From: Pseudomonas aegrilactucae
GTDB taxonomy: Bacteria > Pseudomonadota > Gammaproteobacteria > Pseudomonadales > Pseudomonadaceae
DNA: 64,000 bases
Assembly: GCF_019168305.1 (NCBI RefSeq)
Contig: NZ_JAHTBI010000001.1
Location: 62,001-126,000 of the forward strand
Direction of reading: 5' to 3'
The notes under the pieces were generated by a model. It did not search any database and had not been told where the DNA came from. It was given only the letters and a program-made list of their open reading frames with translations. The translations under genes were made by a program, and so were the position numbers. How positions within the stretch are numbered: the stretch's first letter is position 1; each line of letters opens with the position of its first letter. This document shows positions 8,785 through 15,500 of the stretch, piece after piece.

Positions 8785-10545
8785 ATGCATGCCATCAGCT
8801 TTATTCAGGATCTGGCGGTGATCATGCTGGTTGCCGGTGTGGTCACCATCCTGTTTCATCGCTTCAAGCAACCGGTGGTGCTGGGCTATATCGTCGCCGG
8901 CTTCATCATCGGCCCGCACACGCCACCGTTCGGCCTGATCCACGACGAGGATACGATCAAGACGCTGGCCGAGCTCGGGGTGATCTTCCTGATGTTCTGC
9001 CTGGGACTGGAGTTCAGCCTGCGCAAGCTGTTCAAGGTCGGGGCCACGGCCTTCATCGCCGCGTTCCTGGAAATCGTGCTGATGATCTGGATCGGCTTCG
9101 AGATCGGCCGCTGGTTCGAGTGGAGCACCATGGACTCACTGTTCCTGGGCGCGATCCTGGCCATTTCCTCCACCACCATCATCGTCAAGGCGCTCAATGA
9201 CCTGAAGATGAAGAACGAGCGCTTTGCCCAGCTGATCTTCGGCGTGCTGATCGTCGAGGACATCCTGGGCATCGGCATCATCGCCTTGCTCTCGGGCATC
9301 GCGGTGAGCGGCTCGGTCAGCTCCGGCGAAGTGTTCTCCACGGTCGGCAAGCTGTCGCTGTTCATGATCGTCGCGCTGGTGGTCGGCATCTTGCTGGTGC
9401 CGCGTCTGCTGGCCTACGTGGCCAAGTTCGAAAGCAACGAGATGCTGCTGATCACCGTGCTGGGCCTGTGTTTCGGCTTCTGCCTGCTGGTGGTCAAGCT
9501 GGAATACAGCATGGTGCTGGGTGCGTTCCTGATCGGTGCGATCATGGCCGAGTCGCGCCAGTTGCTGAAGATCGAGCAGCTGATCGAACCGGTTCGCGAC
9601 CTGTTCAGCGCGATCTTCTTCGTGGCCATCGGCCTGATGATCGATCCCAACGTGCTCATCGAGTACATCTGGCCGATCGTGGTCATCACCATTGCCGTGG
9701 TGCTGGGCAAGATGCTCTCGTGCGGCATGGGCGCGTTCATCGCCGGCAACGACGGCCGTACCTCGCTGCGAGTCGGCATGGGGCTGTCGCAGATCGGCGA
9801 ATTCTCGTTCATCATCGCGGCGCTGGGCATGACCCTGCAGGTCACCAGCGACTTTCTGTACCCGGTGGCGGTGGCGGTGTCGGCCATTACCACCTTGCTC
9901 ACCCCGTACCTGATCCGTGCGGCCGACCCGCTGTCGCTCAAGCTGGCCAATGTGGTGCCGCGGCGCCTGTCGCGGGTGCTGTCGTTGTATGGCGAGTGGC
10001 TGCGCAGCATCCAGCCGCAAGGCGAGGGCGCGATGCTCGCGGCGATGATCCGACGCATCCTGCTGCAGGTCGGGGTCAACCTGGCGCTGGTGGTGGCGAT
10101 CTTCTTCAGTGGTGGCTACTTTGCCGCGCGCATTGGCGACTACCTGAGCCAATGGCTACCTGACGTAGCCCAGCAGAAGGCGGTGATCTGGGGGGCGGCG
10201 CTGCTGCTGTCGCTGCCGTTCCTGATCGCCGCCTACCGCAAGCTCAAGGCGCTGTCGATGCTGCTGGCGGAAATGGGGGTCAAGCCGGAGATGGCCGGGC
10301 GGCATACCCAGCGGGTACGCCGAGTGATCGCCGAGGTAATTCCGTTGCTGTCGCTGCTGGTGATCTTCCTGCTGCTGTCGGCGCTGTCGGCAAGCATCCT
10401 GCCGACCAGCGAATTGCTGCTACTGATCGCGGTGGTGGCGGCCGGCGTGGTGGCGCTGCTGTGGCGCTGGTTCATCCGCGTGCACACGCGCATGCAGATC
10501 GCCCTGCTGGAAACCCTCGACAACCAGAAGGAACATCACCACTAG
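8785..10545 (+). CDS. CPA2-family cation:proton antiporter (Kef-type membrane domain)
   Basis: A 586-residue polytopic inner-membrane protein of the monovalent cation:proton antiporter-2 family. The first 390 residues form the Na+/H+ exchanger core, with GYIVAGFIIGPHTPPFG, CLGLEFSLRKL, VEDILGIGI and LSQIGEFSFIIAALG. The C-terminal part holds further hydrophobic segments and a His-rich end. Unlike KefB/KefC or YbaL I see no TrkA-N nucleotide-binding domain, so nucleotide gating is unlikely through a fused domain. AAGGAG at 8770-8775 supports the ATG at 8785. Its stop overlaps that of the convergent lipoprotein gene. Confidence 0.9.
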   Translation: MHAISFIQDLAVIMLVAGVVTILFHRFKQPVVLGYIVAGFIIGPHTPPFGLIHDEDTIKTLAELGVIFLMFCLGLEFSLRKLFKVGATAFIAAFLEIVLMIWIGFEIGRWFEWSTMDSLFLGAILAISSTTIIVKALNDLKMKNERFAQLIFGVLIVEDILGIGIIALLSGIAVSGSVSSGEVFSTVGKLSLFMIVALVVGILLVPRLLAYVAKFESNEMLLITVLGLCFGFCLLVVKLEYSMVLGAFLIGAIMAESRQLLKIEQLIEPVRDLFSAIFFVAIGLMIDPNVLIEYIWPIVVITIAVVLGKMLSCGMGAFIAGNDGRTSLRVGMGLSQIGEFSFIIAALGMTLQVTSDFLYPVAVAVSAITTLLTPYLIRAADPLSLKLANVVPRRLSRVLSLYGEWLRSIQPQGEGAMLAAMIRRILLQVGVNLALVVAIFFSGGYFAARIGDYLSQWLPDVAQQKAVIWGAALLLSLPFLIAAYRKLKALSMLLAEMGVKPEMAGRHTQRVRRVIAEVIPLLSLLVIFLLLSALSASILPTSELLLLIAVVAAGVVALLWRWFIRVHTRMQIALLETLDNQKEHHH

Positions 10546-11360
10546 GGCGCGCAGTTCAGGGGCTGGTCGCGCCATTGGGCCCAGGCCTGCACCCAGCCTT
10601 CGGCGTGGGTGACGCCGGGCAGGCGCACCACCTCCAGGCAGGGCGTGGGGCCCAGTTGCGTGCGATAGTGCTCGAACAGCGAAGCCGGCACGCTGCGATC
10701 TGCCAGGCCAAGCAGGTGGCGTTGCGGCACGTTGCGCAGTTGCTGGCGATAGTCCAGCGGCTCCAGGGAGCCGGCCAGCGGCGTCAGTTGCAGTTCACGT
10801 GCCCATTGCCGCGGGCTGAGGTTGCCGGCCAGGGTCTGTACCTGTGCAATGTCATCGCGCCGCGCGGCCAGCAGCAGGGCCAGCGCGCCCCCACCGGAAT
10901 AACCGATCAGTTCGAACTCCTGGTTGCCATAGCGCTGGCGAATACGGTTCAGGGCCTGGTCGAGGCTGTCCAGTACTGCTTTGCCGAAACGTTGATCGGT
11001 CCACACCGCGGCGCGGCAGCCGGGGGCCGTGATGAACTGGCACGGACGCGCCAGGTACAGGCTGGGTTGTGGGTCGTCCAGCGCCAGGCGCGCGATCAGC
11101 AGGTTGCGCGGGCTCGGGTCGAGGCTGGGTTGCGAGGCGGTGGCCCAGGCACGGCCATCGCCTTCCAGGTACACGCGCAGACGCTTGCCCGTGGGTGCAC
11201 GCGACGGCACGCTCAAGGCCAGAGGAAAGGGCTGGGAAGGCTGGATCTCGACGCGATGGCCGTGGGCCTGGCTGAGCGTCTGCAACTGCGTCAGCGGTGC
11301 CTGGCAACCTGCGGCAAGGCCAAGGCCGAGCAGTAACAGCAATCTGGAAAAAATCGACAT
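10542..11360 (-). CDS. Alpha/beta-hydrolase lipoprotein
   Basis: A 272-residue predicted lipoprotein: signal MSIFSRLLLLLGLGLAAGC with a good lipobox (LAAGC). The hydrolase nucleophile motif is GYSGGGA; a late Asp in GLADRSVPA and a late His in GVTHAEGW complete a plausible Ser-Asp-His triad. YLEGDGRAW supplies the oxyanion region. It is probably anchored in the periplasm or outer membrane and acts on an unknown ester. Start 11360 is chosen because it places the signal peptide first; the frame stays open upstream to 11504 without a better start. Convergent with the antiporter. Confidence 0.85.
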   Translation of the reverse strand: MSIFSRLLLLLGLGLAAGCQAPLTQLQTLSQAHGHRVEIQPSQPFPLALSVPSRAPTGKRLRVYLEGDGRAWATASQPSLDPSPRNLLIARLALDDPQPSLYLARPCQFITAPGCRAAVWTDQRFGKAVLDSLDQALNRIRQRYGNQEFELIGYSGGGALALLLAARRDDIAQVQTLAGNLSPRQWARELQLTPLAGSLEPLDYRQQLRNVPQRHLLGLADRSVPASLFEHYRTQLGPTPCLEVVRLPGVTHAEGWVQAWAQWRDQPLNCAP

Positions 11361-11513
11361 CGGGCCCCGACATGAGTAATTGCATTCCTGCGCGGGCGGG
11401 TCGTATGTCCGAGGGGATGGAGCGGTAGCGACGTCGCCACGCACAGGAAGGCGTGGCGATTCTACGAAGATTGATGGCATAGAGCCATCAATTTTGTCCG
11501 ACAAGCAACGTGA

Positions 11514-11921
11514 TCAGCTTTCCAGCCATACGTCACGGGCCCAGTGCCACACTGACTCCCAGGTTTCTTCCGTGACCAGCTCTTCTTCGGCTGACCACAG
11601 CACCACGGTGCCGTCCTCTTCCACGCAGTAGTAGTCGTCACCGTCCTGGCAGATCGGGATCATCGAACGGTCCACGCCAGCATCCCAGGCATTGGCCGCG
11701 ACGTCAGGCAGGTAGGTGTGCGATTGTGGGTCGGTGACGGTCACCGGTTCCAGGCTGCCGTACACCACATCGCTGACGGTCAGCAAAAACTCTCTGAAGA
11801 CGAACGGGATATCGATGAACAGCTGTTCTTCAATCTCGACCAGCAGGTCTTCGTCGGGCAACTCAAGCGGTACGGGTACCGGTTCGTTGGCTTCACGCAG
11901 TTGCTCGATGATTTCTTCCAC
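11514..11921 (-). CDS. SMI1/KNR4 (SUKH) domain protein
   Basis: A 135-residue acidic cytoplasmic protein matching the SMI1/KNR4 (SUKH) fold: IDIPFVFREFLLTVSDV near the N-terminus, TYLPDVAANAWDAG, IPICQDGDDYYCV and LWSAEEE. The superfamily includes many immunity proteins of polymorphic toxins, but this one stands alone without a toxin neighbour and looks like the conserved housekeeping version found across pseudomonads (my recollection). AGAGGAAAG precedes the ATG. Function unknown. Confidence 0.85.
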   Translation of the reverse strand: MEEIIEQLREANEPVPVPLELPDEDLLVEIEEQLFIDIPFVFREFLLTVSDVVYGSLEPVTVTDPQSHTYLPDVAANAWDAGVDRSMIPICQDGDDYYCVEEDGTVVLWSAEEELVTEETWESVWHWARDVWLES

Positions 11922-11986
11922 GGGTTCTTTCCTCTTACCTTGACGACACGCTGCGCGTTATACCCTAGTAGGACGCTGCGCTAAAA

Positions 11987-12017
11987 GCAAAACCCCGGGC
12001 AAGCCCGGGGTTTTTTT
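11987..12017 (-). terminator. Intrinsic terminator after the Tim44-like gene
   Basis: CCCCGGGC-AA-GCCCGGGG (11993-12010) is a perfect 8-bp stem, flanked by T7 on the plus side (12011-12017) and A-rich sequence on the other. It lies 17 bp past the end of the minus-strand Tim44-like gene; the flanking runs would also let it work on the plus strand. Confidence 0.85.
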
Positions 12018-12033
12018 GTGCAGCGCCTCAAGA

Positions 12034-12888
12034 TCAGCCGTTCTGGCGGATCCCTGCGACCAGCCAAGGCTGGTTCTCGCCCTGGGCACGTTCCATGTTC
12101 CAGCTTTCGCTGAACACTTCGCCCTGGTCGAAGCGCGAGGTCTTCGACACACCGCTGAAGGTCAGGGTGGCGATGGTGCGGTCGGCACGGTCGTCCACGC
12201 CTTCCAGTTGCACGTTCAGGTCGTCGATGTAGGTGGACTGGAAGCCTTCACCCAGCTCGGCACGTTCCTTTTTCAGGAACTGCAGCATCTGCGGGGTGAC
12301 GAACTCGGCGATCTTGTCGACTTCGTTGGCGTCCCAGTGCTGCTGCAGGGTCTGGAAGTGGCTGCGGGCCGCGGCCAGGAAGCTCTGCTCGTTGAACCAG
12401 GCCGGTGCGTTGATCACCGGGCGGGCTGCACCGGCAGGGGCGGCGGAACCACCGAAGATCGACGGCTGGGCCGGTTGCTCGTGCACTTCACGCTGGAACG
12501 GCGCGTGGCCGGCAGCGGCCATTTGCGGCTGTTGCTTGCGACGACGGGCGGCGATGAAGCGGAAGATCAGGAAGGCGATGACCGCCATGATCAGCATGTC
12601 GAGGATCTGCATGCCCTGGAAGCCGTCGCCCATGAACATGGACGCCAGCAGACCACCGGCGGCGAGGCCGGCCAGTGGGCCGAGCCAGCGCGAAGCACCG
12701 CTGGCGGCTGCCGGAGGACGGCCGGCTGCGTTTGGCGTGGCGGCCGGTGTGGCCGGGGCGGCCTGGCGAGTCTGGTGGGTCGGCGCGGCGCCCGAACTCT
12801 TGCCGCCGCCGAAGCGCTTGGCATTGGCGTCGAGGCTCAGCGTAAGGCCGATGCACAGCGCCAAGGCGATGCTAAGAAAACGTTGCAT
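12034..12888 (-). CDS. Tim44-like domain membrane protein
   Basis: A 284-residue protein with an N-terminal signal peptide (MQRFLSIALALCIGLTLSLDANA), a Gly/Ala/Pro-rich low-complexity stretch, a short transmembrane pair around LAGLAAGGLLASMF and MLIMAVIAFLIFRFI followed by basic residues, and a C-terminal Tim44-like domain of about 150 residues (AWFNEQSFLAAARSHFQTLQ to the end). Bacterial members are inner-membrane proteins of unclear role. The start at 12888 is chosen because upstream in-frame codons precede the signal peptide. A strong terminator follows. Confidence 0.87.
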   Translation of the reverse strand: MQRFLSIALALCIGLTLSLDANAKRFGGGKSSGAAPTHQTRQAAPATPAATPNAAGRPPAAASGASRWLGPLAGLAAGGLLASMFMGDGFQGMQILDMLIMAVIAFLIFRFIAARRRKQQPQMAAAGHAPFQREVHEQPAQPSIFGGSAAPAGAARPVINAPAWFNEQSFLAAARSHFQTLQQHWDANEVDKIAEFVTPQMLQFLKKERAELGEGFQSTYIDDLNVQLEGVDDRADRTIATLTFSGVSKTSRFDQGEVFSESWNMERAQGENQPWLVAGIRQNG

Positions 12889-13034
12889 AGAAGGGTATTC
12901 CCGTTTTGTGGAGTGCACGCGCGCCATGGTGCACAGGTTGTAGGACACATGACTAGCACCATAATGTTTCTATCTTTTGCTTGGCGCTGTGGGATGTCTA
13001 TCGAGAGTGTGTAGGAATTGGCGAGCCTGTTCGT

Positions 13035-13070
13035 CGGCAAGGCCGGCTCCTGCAGAAGCCGGCCTTGCCG
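13035..13070. repeat. Perfect 14-bp inverted repeat, terminator or REP-like
   Basis: CGGCAAGGCCGGCT, 8-base loop, AGCCGGCCTTGCCG. It lies 12 bp beyond the uvrD stop (minus strand) without a T run. It could stop uvrD transcription or be a GC-rich member of the P. putida repeat families; it differs from the four REPIN-like elements elsewhere. Confidence 0.6.
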
Positions 13071-13081
13071 GTGACGGGCTG

Positions 13082-15265
13082 TTACAACGGCTCCAGCTTG
13101 GCGTAGCCCAGCATCAGCCACTTGCTGCCTTCGGCAAAATTCACCTGCACCCGGGCCTGGGCACCGGCGCCTTCGAAATTGAGGATCACGCCCTCGCCAA
13201 ATACCGCATGCTGCACGTGCTGGCCCAGGTTGAACGCGGTTTCGGGGATGTTCGCCGCGCCGAACAGGCTGCTCGAATTCTGTTTCTGCCCCGAACCGAA
13301 TGGCCGGCTGACGCTGTTGGACAGGCGCACTTCCTGCACCAGCCCCGCCGGGATCTCGCGCACGAAGCGCGACACCTTGTTGTAGGTCTCGCTGCCGTAC
13401 AGGCGGCGGGTCTCGGCGTAAGTCATCACCAGTTGCTGCATGGCGCGGGTAATCCCCACGTAGGCCAGGCGACGTTCCTCTGCCAGGCGGCCTGGCTCTT
13501 CCAGGCTCATCTTGTGCGGGAACAGGCCTTCTTCCATGCCCACCAGGAACACATGGGGGAACTCCAGGCCCTTGGCGCTGTGCAGGGTCATCAACTGCAC
13601 GCTGTCCTCGTGCTCGTCTGCCTGGGCATCGCCGGCCTCGAGCGAGGCATGGCCGAGGAAGGCCGCCAGCGGCGAAAGCTCGGCATCCTCCTCGGCGTTT
13701 TCGAAGTTGCGCGCGGCGCTGACCAGTTCCTCGAGGTTTTCTACCCGTGCCTGGCCCTTTTCACCCTTTTCTTCCTGGTGATAGACGATCAGCCCGGACT
13801 GCTCGATGACCGTCTGGGTCATCAAATGCAGGGGCATGTCCAGGACCTTGGCGGCGAGGTTCTCGATCAGCTCGATGAACGCGCCCAAGGCACTGGCCGC
13901 GCGGCCCTTGAGGGCCTTGTTGGCAAGCAGCAGGCGCATCGATTCCCACATCGATACCTGGGCGTGGCGGGCATGCTCGCGGATCGCCTCGACGGTTTTC
14001 TCGCCGATGCCGCGCGGCGGCACGTTGATCACCCGCTCCAGTGCGGCGTCGTTGCCGCGGCCCTCGAGCAGGCGCAGGTAGGCCATGGCGTTCTTGATCT
14101 CGGCGCGCTCGAAGAAGCGCTGGCCGCCATAGATGCGGTACGGGATGCGTTCGCGCAGCAAGGCCTCTTCAAGCACCCGCGACTGGGCATTGGAGCGGTA
14201 CAGGATGGCGATGTCGCTGCGCGCCAGGCCGGTCTTGAGCGCGCTTTCGATGGTCTCGACCACGTAGCGCGCTTCATCGTGTTCGTTGAACGCGGCGTAC
14301 AGGCTCAGCGGCTCGCCATCGCCACCGTCGGTCCACAGCTCCTTGCCCAGGCGGTCGCTGTTGTTGGCGATCAGGGCGTTGGCGGCCTTGAGGATGCCGG
14401 CAGTGGAGCGGTAGTTCTGCTCCAGGCGGATCATCTGCGCATCGGGGAAGTCGGCACTGTACTGATGGATGTTCTCGATCTTGGCACCGCGCCAGCCATA
14501 GATGGACTGGTCGTCGTCGCCTACTACCATCAGGCTGTCACCCCCCTGGGCCAGCAGGCGCAACCAGGCGTACTGCACGGCGTTGGTGTCCTGGAACTCG
14601 TCCACCAGCAGGTGGCGAAAGCGCCGCTGGTAATGCTGCAGCAGGCCGGGGTTGTCGCGCCACAGGTCCAGGGCGCGCAGCAGCAGTTCGGAGAAGTCGA
14701 TCACGCCGGCGCGCTGGCAGGCGGCCTCATAGGCTTCATAGATGCTGCGCATGGTGCCCAGGAACAGGTCGCCACTGGTCTGGATGTGCTGCGGGCGCAG
14801 ACCTTCGTCCTTTTGCCCGTTGATGAACCACTGTGCCTGGCGTACCGGCCAGCGTTGCTCGTCCAGCCCCAGCTCGCGGATCACCCGCTTGACCAGGCGC
14901 TGCTGGTCGTCGCTGTCGAGGATCTGGAAGTTCTGGTTCAGCCCGGCTTCCTGCCAGTGCGCCCGCAGCAGGCGGTGGGCCAGGCCGTGGAAGGTGCCGA
15001 CCCACATGCCGGCCGGGTTGATGCCCATCAGCTGCTCGATGCGCTGGCGCATCTCGGCGGCGGCCTTGTTGGTGAAGGTCACCGACAGCACCGAATGGGG
15101 TGAGGCCTGCTCGACCTGGATCAACCAGGCGATACGGTGCACCAGCACTCGGGTTTTACCGGAGCCGGCACCGGCCAGAACCAACTGACGTCCAAGCGGG
15201 GCCGCTACGGCCTGGCGTTGGGCGTCGTTGAGGGAGTTCAACAGGAGGGAGAGGTCATCGCGCAT
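13082..15265 (-). CDS. uvrD: DNA helicase II UvrD
   Basis: Superfamily 1A 3'-5' helicase for nucleotide excision and mismatch repair. At 727 residues it has the family length. Visible helicase motifs: Q-motif LNDAQRQAV, Walker A AGAGSGKT (31-38), VTFTNKAAAEMR, GTFHGLAHRLLR, DEFQDTN, GDDDQSIYGWRGA, LEQNYRST, TLHSAKGLEFPHVFLVGMEE and YVGITRA, with a C-terminal Tudor-like tail (VQHAVFGEGVILNFEG). No LexA-box-like sequence was noticed in the 100 bp upstream. Divergent from the GGDEF/EAL gene. Confidence 0.97.
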   Translation of the reverse strand: MRDDLSLLLNSLNDAQRQAVAAPLGRQLVLAGAGSGKTRVLVHRIAWLIQVEQASPHSVLSVTFTNKAAAEMRQRIEQLMGINPAGMWVGTFHGLAHRLLRAHWQEAGLNQNFQILDSDDQQRLVKRVIRELGLDEQRWPVRQAQWFINGQKDEGLRPQHIQTSGDLFLGTMRSIYEAYEAACQRAGVIDFSELLLRALDLWRDNPGLLQHYQRRFRHLLVDEFQDTNAVQYAWLRLLAQGGDSLMVVGDDDQSIYGWRGAKIENIHQYSADFPDAQMIRLEQNYRSTAGILKAANALIANNSDRLGKELWTDGGDGEPLSLYAAFNEHDEARYVVETIESALKTGLARSDIAILYRSNAQSRVLEEALLRERIPYRIYGGQRFFERAEIKNAMAYLRLLEGRGNDAALERVINVPPRGIGEKTVEAIREHARHAQVSMWESMRLLLANKALKGRAASALGAFIELIENLAAKVLDMPLHLMTQTVIEQSGLIVYHQEEKGEKGQARVENLEELVSAARNFENAEEDAELSPLAAFLGHASLEAGDAQADEHEDSVQLMTLHSAKGLEFPHVFLVGMEEGLFPHKMSLEEPGRLAEERRLAYVGITRAMQQLVMTYAETRRLYGSETYNKVSRFVREIPAGLVQEVRLSNSVSRPFGSGQKQNSSSLFGAANIPETAFNLGQHVQHAVFGEGVILNFEGAGAQARVQVNFAEGSKWLMLGYAKLEPL

Positions 15266-15331
15266 CCGGCCATTTTAGGGGCGCAAGGGAGCCGGGGGCA
15301 AACCCGCTGTGGAAAAACATCCAACCGACGA

Positions 15332-15363
15332 ATGACCGGTCATCGGGCCAAGGCCTTGGCCCG
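15332..15363. repeat. Two adjacent perfect palindromes between uvrD and the GGDEF/EAL gene
   Basis: ATGACCGGTCAT (15332-15343, 12 bp) is directly followed by CGGGCCAAGGCCTTGGCCCG (15344-15363, 20 bp); both are perfect. They lie 67 bp upstream of uvrD and 138 bp upstream of the divergent gene. They could be regulator-binding sites or a cruciform/hairpin; no T run follows. Confidence 0.6.
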
Positions 15364-15500
15364 GGTGATTGAGCACTCGCCAGCGACACCGCAGCGCGCG
15401 CCGGGCGCGCAGAAATTATGACCCAGAGCAGTTTGGCCCACGCGTTTGCTTGTGTATGCTCCGTGCTCGCTCAAGGCTCATCATTACAAGAACACTGCCT

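Noticed and set aside
13082-15265. A plus-strand open frame of about 700 codons (12977-15103) antisense to uvrD
   Set aside because: It is the complement of a perfectly conserved helicase gene, has no recognisable domains and a His/Gln/Gly-rich composition typical of GC-rich shadow frames.
15266-15500. LexA box upstream of uvrD
   Set aside because: No CTGT-N8-ACAG sequence was found in the divergent region; only the two palindromes of another type.
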